Positions 16,315 through 25,871 of a DNA stretch of 64,000 nt are shown piece after piece (within the stretch, counting starts at the first letter, position 1; each line of letters starts with the position of its first letter). The stretch comes from Microbacterium proteolyticum. Lineage in GTDB: Bacteria; Actinomycetota; Actinomycetes; Actinomycetales; Microbacteriaceae. The stretch lies in contig NZ_JACHXY010000001.1 in the NCBI RefSeq assembly GCF_014192415.1, forward strand, positions 1,426,001 to 1,490,000, written 5' to 3'. The position numbers and the translations under genes were made by a program. The notes under the pieces are model-generated. The model worked only from the letters and a program-made list of their open reading frames with translations, was not told where the DNA came from and ran no database searches.

Positions 16315-19221
16315 ATGTCCGACTCGACGCCCTTCCTGCTGCGACGCCCCGACGTCGACGATGCGCTCGCCGGCGAACTCGCCGCGATGCACTGGGGCGC
16401 CGCGGGGGCCGTGCACGAACTCGGCAGCCAGCAGGACCGCAACTTCGCCCTCACGGGTGGTGGTGGTGCGCCGTCGCTGCTGCTGAAGATCCACCACCCG
16501 TCGACGACCGCGCAGGAGATCGACCTGCAGGTCGTCGTGGCGCGGCACCTCGTGGCGGCGGGTGTGCCCACCCCGGTGACGCTCCCCGCGCAGGACGGAG
16601 CGACCACGGTCGCCGTCACGGATCGGGAGGGTGCCGGGGCGACCGCGCGCGCCCTCGAACTCGTGGACGGGCGGTCCCTCGCCGACGCGCCGGAGTTCGA
16701 CGGCGCCATCGCCGAGGAGCTCGGACGCTTCGCCGGGCGCACGGTGGCGGCGCTCGCGCCCTTCGCGCATCCGGCGGCGGAGCGCGGCATCCAGTGGGAG
16801 ATGCGGCGAGCATTCGAGGTCGTCGAGACTCTCGTCGACGAGCTCCCCGTCGACCGACGTGACGCCTCCCTGGGGGCCGCGCGGGAGGCCGCCGCGCGCG
16901 TCGACGCGGTCGCGGCGTCTCTGCCGCTGCAGGTCATCCACGGCGACCTGACGGCCGACAACGTGCTGCGCGGCGCCGGCGGCGGTCTGTCACTGGTCGA
17001 CCTCGGCGACGTCGGCCGGTCGTGGCGCGTCGCCGAGATCGCGATCCTCGCCGCCGACGTGCTCGGCCGCACGCAGAGCATCGCGCAGGTCGGACGCGCG
17101 GTGCGCGGCTTCGTGAGCGAGGTCGACCTGACCGATGACGAGCTCGACGTGCTGTGGCCGATGGTGGTACTGCGCGGCGCGGTGCTCGCCGTCAGCGGCG
17201 CGAGCCAGTTGCGTATCGACGCCGACAACGACTACGCGCGGGAGCGCTTCGCGCACGAGCTCTCCGTGCACGACCTGTCGGCCGGGGTCGCCCACGACGT
17301 CGTCACCAGCCAGCTCCGCCTCGCGGCCGGGCGCCCGCACCGACGCGGTACGGCCTACGTGCCGCTCGTCGACGGCCTCGCGGACGCCGCGATCGTCGAC
17401 CTCGGAATCGACAGCCCGGCTCTCGACGAGGGACGGTGGCGGGACGCGGAGGCCGAGGACCGTGCCGCACGGGATGCCGCGGCGGCGCGGGCGGGCGATG
17501 CGCCCGGAAGCGGGACGAGAGCGGTCGCTGTGGCGCGGTTCGGCGAGGCGCGCCTGACCCGGGTGCCCTGGGACGTCGCCGCGCCGACCGCCGCACGTGC
17601 CCGGTTCGTGGAGCTGTGGGCACCGGCCGGTGCGACGGTCCGGGCGCCGTTCGCGGGCCGTGTCGTCTCGTTCCCGGATGCCGTCGAGCTCGACGACCGC
17701 GGTGTGGTGCTGCGCGTCGAGGGGCTGGCATCCATCCCTCCGGTGAGCGAGGTGCGTGCGGGCGACGAGCTCGGTGCGGTCTCGGCGGACGGAGCGCGCC
17801 TGCGCGTCTCGCGCCGAGTGGCGGGGGCGGAGGCTGACGACGCGTTCGTCGGTCCCACCGGGGAGTTCGAGACCGACGGGGCGCTCGACCCCTCGCCCAT
17901 CCTCGGGGTGGAACCCGTTCGCGATCCCGTGATCGTGCTGCGCGAGACCCGTGCCGCGCGCGATCGCGCGATGGGCGGTGCCAGCGAACGGTACTACGTC
18001 TCGCCGCCGCAGATCGAGCGCGGCTGGGACACCCGTCTGATCGATGCCCGCGGGCGCGCCTACCTCGACATGGTCAACAACGTCACCGCGATCGGCCACT
18101 GCCACCCCGCGTTCGTCCGACGCGTGTCACGCCAGCTCGGCCTGCTCAACACGAACTCGCGGTTCCTGTTCGATGCGTACGCGCGGTACACCGAGCGACT
18201 GCTGGCGCACTTCCCCCGCGACCGATTCGACACCGTGCTGCCGGTGAACAGCGGCTCGGAGGCGGTGGATCTGGCGCTGCGTCTCGCGCAGCTCTCCACC
18301 GGCCGCCGCGACGTGATCGCGCTGCGCGAGGGCTACCACGGGTGGACGATGGGGGCCGATGCGGTGACGACCTCCGCGTTCGACAACCCCGCCGCCCTGC
18401 AGTCGCGACCCGAGTGGGTGCACCTCGCCGACGCCCCCAACCCCTATCGGGGCGCGCACCGCGGCGGCGACAGCGGCGCCGCCTACGCCGAGCAGGTCGC
18501 CGAGCTCGCGTCGCGCCTCACCCGTGAGGGCCGCGCGCCGGCCGCGTTCATCAGCGAGCCCGTGCTGGGCAACGCGGGTGGCGTCGTGCCCCCGCCCGGC
18601 TACCTGCCCGCGGCGTACGACGCGATCCGCGCGCACGGCGGTCTCGCGATCGCCGACGAGGTGCAGGTCGGACTCGGGCGCCTCGGCTCGACGTTCTGGG
18701 GCTGGGAGATGCTGGGCGCGGTGCCCGACATCGTCACCGTGGCCAAGGCCGCGGGCAACGCCTATCCGGTCGGTGCCGTGGTCACCCGGCGCGAGATCGT
18801 CGAGGCGCTCCGCGAGGAGGGCATGTTCTTCTCCTCGGCCGGCGGTGCCCCCGCGGGTGCGGTCGCCGGCGTCGCCGTGCTCGACGTCATCGCCGACGAA
18901 GACCTGCAGGGCAACGCGCTCCGCGTGGGGGCGTACCTGCGCAACGCACTCGAAACGCTGGCGGAACGGCATCCGCTCATCGGAACCATCCACGGATCGG
19001 GCCTCTACCTGGGCATCGAGCTCGTGCGCGACGGGCTCGACCCCGCCGTCGCGGAGACGGCCGAGATCTGCGAACGGCTGTTGGAGGAGGGCGTCATCAT
19101 GCAGCCCACCTCGGAGCGCTCGAACGTGCTGAAGGTCAAGCCGCCGATGACACTGACGCGCGACGACGCCGACACCTTCGTCGCCGCCCTCGACCGCGTG
19201 CTGCGGCGCGTGCGGCGCTGA
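16315..19221 (+). CDS. APH-kinase / M23-like / class III aminotransferase fusion
   Basis: A 968-residue three-part protein. Residues about 1-350 are an aminoglycoside-phosphotransferase-like kinase (HGDLTADN near residue 207, then LVDLGD). About 430-515 is an M23-like beta domain (LWAPAGATVRAPFAGRVV) lacking obvious zinc ligands. About 560-968 is a class III PLP aminotransferase fold with NSGSEAVDLAL, the IADEVQVGLGR cofactor aspartate and the Schiff-base Lys811 (TVAKAAGNAYP). Class III relatives include ethanolamine-phosphate and hydroxylysine-phosphate lyases, so one plausible role is to phosphorylate an amino alcohol and then eliminate the phosphate. Start ATG after GAGGA. The substrate is unproven. 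Confidence 0.85.
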   Translation: MSDSTPFLLRRPDVDDALAGELAAMHWGAAGAVHELGSQQDRNFALTGGGGAPSLLLKIHHPSTTAQEIDLQVVVARHLVAAGVPTPVTLPAQDGATTVAVTDREGAGATARALELVDGRSLADAPEFDGAIAEELGRFAGRTVAALAPFAHPAAERGIQWEMRRAFEVVETLVDELPVDRRDASLGAAREAAARVDAVAASLPLQVIHGDLTADNVLRGAGGGLSLVDLGDVGRSWRVAEIAILAADVLGRTQSIAQVGRAVRGFVSEVDLTDDELDVLWPMVVLRGAVLAVSGASQLRIDADNDYARERFAHELSVHDLSAGVAHDVVTSQLRLAAGRPHRRGTAYVPLVDGLADAAIVDLGIDSPALDEGRWRDAEAEDRAARDAAAARAGDAPGSGTRAVAVARFGEARLTRVPWDVAAPTAARARFVELWAPAGATVRAPFAGRVVSFPDAVELDDRGVVLRVEGLASIPPVSEVRAGDELGAVSADGARLRVSRRVAGAEADDAFVGPTGEFETDGALDPSPILGVEPVRDPVIVLRETRAARDRAMGGASERYYVSPPQIERGWDTRLIDARGRAYLDMVNNVTAIGHCHPAFVRRVSRQLGLLNTNSRFLFDAYARYTERLLAHFPRDRFDTVLPVNSGSEAVDLALRLAQLSTGRRDVIALREGYHGWTMGADAVTTSAFDNPAALQSRPEWVHLADAPNPYRGAHRGGDSGAAYAEQVAELASRLTREGRAPAAFISEPVLGNAGGVVPPPGYLPAAYDAIRAHGGLAIADEVQVGLGRLGSTFWGWEMLGAVPDIVTVAKAAGNAYPVGAVVTRREIVEALREEGMFFSSAGGAPAGAVAGVAVLDVIADEDLQGNALRVGAYLRNALETLAERHPLIGTIHGSGLYLGIELVRDGLDPAVAETAEICERLLEEGVIMQPTSERSNVLKVKPPMTLTRDDADTFVAALDRVLRRVRR

Positions 19222-19224
19222 CGG

Positions 19225-19599
19225 TCAGTCGTCGTCGTCGTCCCCGTCGTCGTCGAAGTCGTCGTCCGGGCCATCGTCGTCATCGTCGTCATCGGCGGGC
19301 GCGACCGGTACCGGAGCCGGAGGATCGACCGGTTGCGGCGCGGGCGGTGCGACCGGCTGCGGGGCCGCGGGTTGCTCCGGGACCGGAGTCGCCTGCTCGG
19401 TGGGGACCGCCGACGGGTCGACGACGGGCGTCGGCGACGGGGTGGCCGGAGCGGGTCCGCCGGTGAGCGTGCCGCCGGGGAGGACCCGCTCGGTCGCGGT
19501 GCGCGGCTCGAAGGCGGTGGCGACTGCGGCGGTCGCGCCGACCGCCCCCAGAGCGGCGACGGCGATGAGGGCGGTGCCGATCCAAGCGCGACGGGACAT
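19225..19599 (-). CDS. Small exported protein with Pro-rich stalk and poly-Asp tail
   Basis: A 124-residue protein: N-terminal signal anchor (about 5-30, Ala/Val-rich), then a Pro/Val/Ala/Gln-rich linker, then a C-terminal tail made almost only of aspartate from about residue 103. No cysteine for a lipid anchor and no LPXTG are visible. The acidic tail could bind calcium or other cations at the cell surface; that is inference. It diverges from the two-component system, which may sense or control it. Start ATG after GGAG. Confidence 0.65.
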   Translation of the reverse strand: MSRRAWIGTALIAVAALGAVGATAAVATAFEPRTATERVLPGGTLTGGPAPATPSPTPVVDPSAVPTEQATPVPEQPAAPQPVAPPAPQPVDPPAPVPVAPADDDDDDDGPDDDFDDDGDDDDD

Positions 19600-19725
19600 T
19601 CGGGGACTCCATCCGTGGTGAGGTGATTCAAGCCTGTCGCCCGCCGGTAAGGGCGGCGGAAGACGATCGTGAGAGCCTTCTTATTTCGCCGGATCGAGCG
19701 TCACCGCCCCGGCATACTGAAGCAC

Positions 19726-21222
19726 ATGGGAACGGCGCCCGCCTCTGCGACGAGTGGCGGATGGACCGTCCGAACGCGAATCGTCGTGGTCATCACCGTG
19801 GTCGCCGCGATCGGCCTGATGTCGGTCGGCGCCGCCGTCTACATGGTCGAGCGCACACGCATCCTGGCCGCCGTCGACACCCGCCTGGAGGCGGCGCTGG
19901 AGTCGGCCCGCGCCCTCGTCGCGGCGGGCAACGGGGAAACGGCCTGGCCATCGTCGACCGCGGCCCTCGAGGCCACGGTCACGCGCATCAACCCCGACGA
20001 CAACACCGGCGCCCTCGGCGTCATCGACGGCGTCGCCGCCTTCATCCCGGGGGTTCCGCTCGACGTCGATCTGCAGTCCGCGCCCGGCTTCGTGCCCTAC
20101 GTCACCTCGGTGGCCCAGGGCGACCCCGTCATCGGCACGTACGCCGAAGAGGGTGTCGCCTGGCGCTACCTCGCCGCCCCGATCGCGGTCGAGGGATCGG
20201 CGCCGCCCGCCTCCGTGATGTTCATCACGGCCTACGACCTCGAGGGCGAACTCGCCGAGATCGACGACGCCGCCCGCGTGTACCTCCTGGCCGCCGCGAT
20301 CGCGCTCATCGTCATCGCGGCCAGCGCCGGGCTCGTCGCCGCGCGGCTGCTCCAGCCTCTGCGTCGCATGCGCGAGACGGCGGCCCGGGTGTCGGCGCGC
20401 TCGCTCGCGGAACGGCTGCCGGTCGAGGGCAACGACGACGTCAGCGCGCTCGCCGCCACGATGAACGACATGCTCGACCGCCTCGACAGCGCGCTCGGCG
20501 CGCAACGCACGCTCCTCAGCGATGTCGGGCACGAGCTGAAGACCCCGGTCACCATCGTCAGCGGTCACCTCGACGTGATGGACGTGGACGACCCCGCCGA
20601 TGTGCGTTCCACCCGCGAACTCGTGCTGGACGAGCTGGGGAGGATGGGCCGCTTGGTCCAGGACCTCACCCAGGAAGCGGCCCTGCGCGGACCGAGCCCG
20701 CTCCGCCCGCAGGCGACCGACATGGCGGCCCTCGTCGAGCAGGTCGTCGTCAAGGTGCGCGGCATCGAGGGGGCGACGGTGCGCCGGGGGCCGGTCGCAC
20801 CGATCCACGCGGTCGTCGACCGGGCCCGGATCACCCAGGCACTCCTGCAACTGGCGCAGAACGGCGTCAGCCACGGCGGCGGCGATCTCGTGCTGGGGAT
20901 CCGCTCACGGGGCGAGACGATGGAGCTCTTCGTGCGGGATCACGGCCCCGGGGTCCCCGTCGACGAGCGCGAGCGCATCTTCGAACGTTTCCACCGGGGA
21001 GCAGCCGACGACGGACGCGGGGGCAGCGGCCTCGGCCTGAACATCGTGGCCGCCATCGCCCACAACCACGGCGGCATCGCCACCGTGCGGGATCCGGCGA
21101 ACGGTCCCGGGGCCGAGTTCGTGCTCACCATCCCCATCGTGGCCGACACCCCGCCCGACTCCGTCCCCCCGCGACCGCCGCTCCCCCGCGGCATCCCCGC
21201 ACCTGATCGCCCGGAGGGCTGA
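19726..21222 (+). CDS. Sensor histidine kinase
   Basis: A 498-residue membrane kinase. It has a transmembrane helix at about 19-40, an extracytoplasmic sensor to about 183, a second helix at about 185-208, a HAMP region, then a HisKA domain with phospho-acceptor His269 (VGHELKTP). The HATPase domain has an N-box asparagine (LAQNGVSHGG), DHGPGVP, and GSGLGLNIV. The ATG at 19726 is chosen because CATACT at 19713-19718 sits seven bases upstream and the extension from 19669 is basic and unlikely. The response regulator follows after one base. Signal unknown. Confidence 0.9.
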   Translation: MGTAPASATSGGWTVRTRIVVVITVVAAIGLMSVGAAVYMVERTRILAAVDTRLEAALESARALVAAGNGETAWPSSTAALEATVTRINPDDNTGALGVIDGVAAFIPGVPLDVDLQSAPGFVPYVTSVAQGDPVIGTYAEEGVAWRYLAAPIAVEGSAPPASVMFITAYDLEGELAEIDDAARVYLLAAAIALIVIAASAGLVAARLLQPLRRMRETAARVSARSLAERLPVEGNDDVSALAATMNDMLDRLDSALGAQRTLLSDVGHELKTPVTIVSGHLDVMDVDDPADVRSTRELVLDELGRMGRLVQDLTQEAALRGPSPLRPQATDMAALVEQVVVKVRGIEGATVRRGPVAPIHAVVDRARITQALLQLAQNGVSHGGGDLVLGIRSRGETMELFVRDHGPGVPVDERERIFERFHRGAADDGRGGSGLGLNIVAAIAHNHGGIATVRDPANGPGAEFVLTIPIVADTPPDSVPPRPPLPRGIPAPDRPEG

Positions 21223-21223
21223 C

Positions 21224-21880
21224 GTGGCATCCATCCTCATCGTCGACGACGAAACCCGCATCTCGTCCTTCATCGAGAAGGGCCTGCGGTCGGCGGGGTA
21301 CGCGACCCGCGTGACCGGCGACGGCAGGGAGGCCCTCGGGCTCGCCCTCTCGGGGGAGTTCGACCTCGTCGTGCTCGACGTCAACCTGCCCGGGATGACG
21401 GGATTCGAGGTGCTGGAGCAGCTTCGCGGTTCGGGCTCCGCCGTGCCCGTCATCATGCTGACGGCCCGCGTCGAACTCGAAGACACCGTCGCCGGCCTCG
21501 AGGGGGGAGCCGACGACTACCTCGGAAAGCCCTTCCGGTTCGACGAGCTGGTGGCCCGCATCCGCCTCCGCATCCGACGGGAACCGGCGGCGAAAGGTCT
21601 GGAACTGCAGCACCGCGACATCGTGCTCGACGTGCGCCAGCGCACCGCCTCCGTCGCGGGCAGGGAGATCGTGCTGTCGGCGCGCGAGTTCGCGCTCGCC
21701 GAGGAGCTCGTGCGCCACCCGGGGCAGGTACTCAGCCGGGAGCAGCTGCTCAGCCGGGTCTGGGGCTTCGACTTCGACCCCGGATCCAACGTCGCCGACG
21801 TCTACATCGGCTACCTCCGCCAGAAGCTGGGCGCGGATCGCATCGAGACGGTGCGCGGCGCGGGGTACCGGCTGGTGTGA
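21224..21880 (+). CDS. OmpR/PhoB-family response regulator
   Basis: A 218-residue regulator. The receiver domain has the acidic pair Asp8-Asp9, phospho-acceptor Asp52 (LVVLDVNLPG), Thr80 and Lys102 (GKPF). The C-terminal winged-helix DNA-binding domain ends in the usual SNVADVYIGYLRQKLG...VRGAGYRLV. It starts with GTG one base after the kinase stop and is certainly the kinase partner. Targets unknown; the adjacent Asp-tailed exported protein is a reasonable first candidate. Confidence 0.93.
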   Translation: MASILIVDDETRISSFIEKGLRSAGYATRVTGDGREALGLALSGEFDLVVLDVNLPGMTGFEVLEQLRGSGSAVPVIMLTARVELEDTVAGLEGGADDYLGKPFRFDELVARIRLRIRREPAAKGLELQHRDIVLDVRQRTASVAGREIVLSAREFALAEELVRHPGQVLSREQLLSRVWGFDFDPGSNVADVYIGYLRQKLGADRIETVRGAGYRLV

Positions 21881-21940
21881 GGGGGCGGCTGGCGGGGGCT
21901 CGCGCGACGCGGGTCCGCCGAGCGCCCGACCGACCGCCGG

Positions 21941-22960
21941 CTACCGGACCGGCTCATCCGCGCAGCGGATGAGCCACTGCGCGGCCCGCGAGTGCCAGGC
22001 GGGCCGGAACAGGTAGACCGCCCCCAGGCGCAGACGCGTGGATGCCTCGTATGCGGCGATCCGCGCCGGGTCGACGTGCGAGCGAGCGGCGACCCGGTCG
22101 ATCGCCTCGAGCGCCCCGTGCGCGCGCGCCGGCGACAGGCGCCCCTGCCCTCGCCGCCAGGCCACGTGGGCGCGCAAGTTCGCGAGGTCGAGGGCGGGTT
22201 CGGCGCGGGCGGCGGTGTCGAGGTCGATCAGCCCGGACCGGCGCCCGTCCCACAGCACCTGTTTGTCGTGCAGGTCGCGGTGTGCGGGGGCCGACGCCTC
22301 GACGGCGTCCATCGTGAGGGCTACGGATGCACGGTCGAAAGCCGCCGCGACCGCCGGCTCGACGCCGGCGCGAAGAGCGTGATCGCGCCACCGGAGCAGG
22401 ATCTCGGCCTCATCGGCCGACGTGTGCGGGGCGGCATCCGCCGCGACCGGCGCCGCGAGCACGCGTTCCCAGCCGCGGGCCCAGCCGTCCCACGCCGCGT
22501 GCACGGCGGCATCCGGAGTTGCGGGGTCGGCGCCGAGGTCGTGCAGGGTCCGGCCGCCCACGCGCGACAGGTGCACGCAGCCGGCCGCATCGAGGAGGGT
22601 GACGTCGGGGGTGACGAACCCTCCGCGGAACGACTCGGCGCGGTCGTGCGCCCGGGTGATCGCGGCGAGCGATTCGCTCCGGACGACCTTCACGTAGCCC
22701 GAGCCGTCGTGGGCGCGCAGCACGACGCGGCGTCCCCGGCGCCACGAGACCGTCGTGCCGGTCGACCAGGCGCCTTCGAGGGCCGGCAGGTGCTTGTCCC
22801 GTCCATCGGCGAGCAGCTCGACCCGACCGTCCCGCAGACGCCCGGCGCGCAGACGCCCGTCGGCGTGGACGACCTCGAGGTCGCAGCCGTTCGACGACGG
22901 CCACGCCCGGCGGACGCTCCAGCGGCCGTGCTCGTCGCGCACCTCGCGCGGGGGAAGCAT
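21941..22960 (-). CDS. APH-fold phosphotransferase, last gene of GT/ABC operon
   Basis: A 339-residue protein with the C-terminal kinase core of the aminoglycoside phosphotransferase/choline kinase fold: HRDLHDKQVLWDG (catalytic Asp in HRD) and LIDLDTAARAEPALDLANL (metal-binding Asp). The N-terminal third is less conserved and begins MLPPREVRDEHGRW. Start ATG overlaps the preceding stop by one base (TGATG). It is one of two such kinases in the operon. In this context it probably phosphorylates a sugar or lipid-linked intermediate, not an antibiotic. It converges on the response regulator gene. Confidence 0.75.
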   Translation of the reverse strand: MLPPREVRDEHGRWSVRRAWPSSNGCDLEVVHADGRLRAGRLRDGRVELLADGRDKHLPALEGAWSTGTTVSWRRGRRVVLRAHDGSGYVKVVRSESLAAITRAHDRAESFRGGFVTPDVTLLDAAGCVHLSRVGGRTLHDLGADPATPDAAVHAAWDGWARGWERVLAAPVAADAAPHTSADEAEILLRWRDHALRAGVEPAVAAAFDRASVALTMDAVEASAPAHRDLHDKQVLWDGRRSGLIDLDTAARAEPALDLANLRAHVAWRRGQGRLSPARAHGALEAIDRVAARSHVDPARIAAYEASTRLRLGAVYLFRPAWHSRAAQWLIRCADEPVR

Positions 22961-24045
22961 CACAGCAGGTCCTCCGCCCGATCCAGGCGCGCGGCCACCG
23001 CCGCGGGCCAATCGCGTCGCCACCGGCGGAAGGGCTCGATCGCCCGCTCCAACGCGCACAGCGGCGTCCAGGCGCGCCACTCGCTCTCGGTCGCGACCCC
23101 TCCCTCCGCCTGATACGCGGCGAAGAGCGCGGTCGTCGTCGCGAGGTCGCCGGTGCGCAGGAACTCCTCCACGGCGAAACCGGCCAGATCGAGCGCCGGG
23201 TCGCCCGCGCCGAGACGGTCGAGGTCGATCAGCCGCACCCGCCCCTCGCGACCGCGAAGCACCTGGTCGGCGCTGAAGTCCCCGTGCACGATCGTCCGGC
23301 GTCGGGCGGAGGGGAGCCTCCGCGCGATCTCGTCGGCGCGTCGGGCGGTCTCGGGGAGCGCGATGCGCAGGGCCAGGGCGGCGCTGCGGGCGCGGGCATC
23401 GGGCGTTTCCCCGGCATCGATGTCGGCGACCGGTACCGCGTGCAGGCGGGCCAGAGCCCTGCCCGCGGCCGCGGCGTGCGCCGGTGAGGGCGACGAGGCG
23501 AGGTCTCCGTCGCCCCAGGATGCCGTGGCCCAGGTGTGGGCGGTGACGAGACGGGGAGAAAGGGTGGGCGCACCCGCCCGTCGGAGTAGGGCGGCGTTTC
23601 GCAGCGCGGCATCCGCGCGTCCGGGAGCCGTCTTGGCGTACTCGTCGCCGGTGCGCACGACCAGCCGTCGCCCGGGGTTGTGCCGAACGATCTCGGCCAG
23701 CCGCCACGACGGCTCGTGCCGCTCGGCATCCCCCACGGCCCGGGTGAGCACGCGGTCGCTGCGCGCCGGCCCGCCGGCCGACCAGGGCACGCCCGGGAGG
23801 GCTCGCACGGCAGGGCTGCGACGCTCGGCCGAGCCCGGCTTGTCGGGCCCCGCCCACGCGCCCGCCCAGAACGCGCCGCTCGGCGTGGTGTAGGCGAGGA
23901 GCAGGCTCGTCCCCGGCTTGTACCGCAGATGACGCACCTCGACGGGTGCCCCGACGGCGTCGGACAGGGATGCCGGATCCAGCAGCGTCTTCAGCCCGGG
24001 GACGCCCGGGTCGCTGTCGATCAGTTCGCGCACGGCGGTGTTCAT
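22960..24045 (-). CDS. APH-fold phosphotransferase, fifth gene of GT/ABC operon
   Basis: A 361-residue protein with an N-terminal ATP-binding lobe (RYKPGTSLLLAYTT) and a kinase core HGDFSADQVLRG followed by LIDLDRLGAGDPALDLAGF. These are the Brenner and metal motifs of APH-fold kinases. It overlaps the ABC exporter by ATGA upstream and the second kinase by one base downstream, so it is made with them. Substrate unknown; sequence similarity to resistance enzymes alone does not show antibiotic resistance. Confidence 0.78.
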   Translation of the reverse strand: MNTAVRELIDSDPGVPGLKTLLDPASLSDAVGAPVEVRHLRYKPGTSLLLAYTTPSGAFWAGAWAGPDKPGSAERRSPAVRALPGVPWSAGGPARSDRVLTRAVGDAERHEPSWRLAEIVRHNPGRRLVVRTGDEYAKTAPGRADAALRNAALLRRAGAPTLSPRLVTAHTWATASWGDGDLASSPSPAHAAAAGRALARLHAVPVADIDAGETPDARARSAALALRIALPETARRADEIARRLPSARRRTIVHGDFSADQVLRGREGRVRLIDLDRLGAGDPALDLAGFAVEEFLRTGDLATTTALFAAYQAEGGVATESEWRAWTPLCALERAIEPFRRWRRDWPAAVAARLDRAEDLL

Positions 24046-25871
24046 CGTCGGCCCCCCGTCGTCGCGACGGCATTCTCATCGTCGGCGCGTCGCATCCAGG
24101 CGTGCACGCGCGAGTCGGCGCGGTCGAGGAGTTCGTGCGGTGCTCCGTCTTCGACGATGCGACCGTCTTCCAGCCACAGCACGCGGTCGGCCGACAGCGC
24201 CTGGGTCACGTCATGCGTGATCGACAGGGTCGTGCGTCCCCTCGTCAGCGCCTGCAGCGACGCGCCGACCTGGCTGCGTGCGTGCGGGTCGAGCCCGGTC
24301 GTGGCTTCGTCGAGCACGATCACCGGACTGTCGCGCAGCAGCGCCCGGGCGATCGCGATCCGCTGGCGTTGCCCCCCGGAGAGGGTGCCGCCGCGCGAGC
24401 CGAGGACGGTGTCGTAGCCCTCGGGGAGGGCGGCGACGAAGTCGTGCGCGAACGCGCGTCGCGCCGCGTCCTCGACCTCGGCGTCGGTGGCATCCAGGCG
24501 GCCGTACCGGATGTTCTCGCGGACGGACGTGGCGAAGAGGATCGACTCCTGCAACAGCAGCGACACCGATGCGCGCACGCTCGTGATCGTGGCGCGGGAG
24601 ACGTCGATGCCGTCGAGGCGCACCCGACCGGAGCGGGGATCCGCCGCGCGCACGAGAAGGCCGGCCAGGGTGGATTTCCCCGCTCCCGACGGACCCAGCA
24701 GACACACGTGCTGACCCGCGGGGATGTGGAGGGTCAGATCCCGGAAGACCGTGCTGCCGCGTCCGTCGTCGACGGAGACGTCCTCGAAGACCACGTCGCC
24801 GCGCAGCGGAGGCAAGGGGGCGGCCTCGGGGCCGTCGGCGATCTCGACGGGCTCGGCCAGCAGGTCGGCGACGCGTTCACCGGATGCCGCGGCCCGCGCG
24901 ATGCGCCCGGTGTACTTCGCGAGGTCCTTCAACGGGCGCATGGCGAGCTTGAGATAGGCGACGAAGACGACCAGGTCGCCCGGGGTCATGCTCCCCAACA
25001 GCACCTGCCAGCCGCCGCCGAGGAGCACCGCCGCGGTGGCGAATCCGACGATGACGTCGGTGCGTCGCTCCAGCCCGGCCGCGAGGCGGCGCGCACGCAC
25101 ACCCTCCGTCAGGGCCCGGTCGTTCCCGTCGGCGAAGGCGCCGGCCAGGCGGCGCTCCAGACCGTACGCCTGCACGACGCGGATGGCCCCGAGGGCCTCC
25201 GAGGCGGTGTCGGCGAGGGCGCCCTCGCCCTTTCGCGTCGTGCGCGACGCGTCGGTGATGCGGGTGGAGCTGCGGCGGGACGACACCGCGTACAACGCGG
25301 CGGCCACCACCACGACGAGGGTGAGGAGGGGGTCCATGAACGACATGACGACGACGAGGACCACGAGGGTCATGATGTTCCCCACCAGGGGCAGCCCCGC
25401 CGTGACGGCGACCTCCTGCAGCCGGCCGATATCGCTCACCAGTCGTTGCACGACGTCACCCGACGACGCGGTCGAGTGGTAGCGGGCCGAGAGGGACTGC
25501 ACGTGTGCGAACGCGCGGGCGCGCAGCTCGGTCGCCACGCGCGACCCGACCAGGGCGAAGGCGACGGTGCTCGCGTACGCCGCCACCGCGCGCAGGGCGA
25601 TGAGCCCCAGAAGCAGCGTCGCGCAGGCGACGAGCAGTCCGAGGCTCGCCTGCGGGATCCCCGCCGCCGCCCCCGTGGATGCCCCGAGGCTCACCGACAC
25701 CGAGTCGACGACGAACTTCAGCGGCCAGGGCTCGAGCACGCGGAAGACGACGTCGGCCAGCAGGGCGACCATGCCCAGCACGATCAGCGACGCCTTGCCG
25801 CGCAGGTGCGGCCGGACGATGGCGAGGCTGCGCCGCAGGGCGCGCGGGGAGGCGGTCTTCTGCCGTTTCAC
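24042..25871 (-). CDS. ABC exporter, fused permease and ATPase
   Basis: A 609-residue half-transporter of the MsbA/lipid and multidrug exporter type. Six transmembrane helices occupy about residues 15-310, followed by an ATPase domain with Walker A GPSGAGKST (about 394), signature LSGGQRQRIAIARALL (about 497) and Walker B VIVLDEATTGLD. It would act as a homodimer, as there is no second half-transporter. Start GTG overlaps the upstream glycosyltransferase (GTGA). Its place among three glycosyltransferases suggests that it flips or exports a glycolipid or glycan. Confidence 0.88.
   Translation of the reverse strand: MKRQKTASPRALRRSLAIVRPHLRGKASLIVLGMVALLADVVFRVLEPWPLKFVVDSVSVSLGASTGAAAGIPQASLGLLVACATLLLGLIALRAVAAYASTVAFALVGSRVATELRARAFAHVQSLSARYHSTASSGDVVQRLVSDIGRLQEVAVTAGLPLVGNIMTLVVLVVVMSFMDPLLTLVVVVAAALYAVSSRRSSTRITDASRTTRKGEGALADTASEALGAIRVVQAYGLERRLAGAFADGNDRALTEGVRARRLAAGLERRTDVIVGFATAAVLLGGGWQVLLGSMTPGDLVVFVAYLKLAMRPLKDLAKYTGRIARAAASGERVADLLAEPVEIADGPEAAPLPPLRGDVVFEDVSVDDGRGSTVFRDLTLHIPAGQHVCLLGPSGAGKSTLAGLLVRAADPRSGRVRLDGIDVSRATITSVRASVSLLLQESILFATSVRENIRYGRLDATDAEVEDAARRAFAHDFVAALPEGYDTVLGSRGGTLSGGQRQRIAIARALLRDSPVIVLDEATTGLDPHARSQVGASLQALTRGRTTLSITHDVTQALSADRVLWLEDGRIVEDGAPHELLDRADSRVHAWMRRADDENAVATTGGRR

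Noticed and set aside
21941-24045. Aminoglycoside resistance genes
   Set aside because: The APH fold is shared by many small-molecule kinases, and the operon context points to glycan metabolism.
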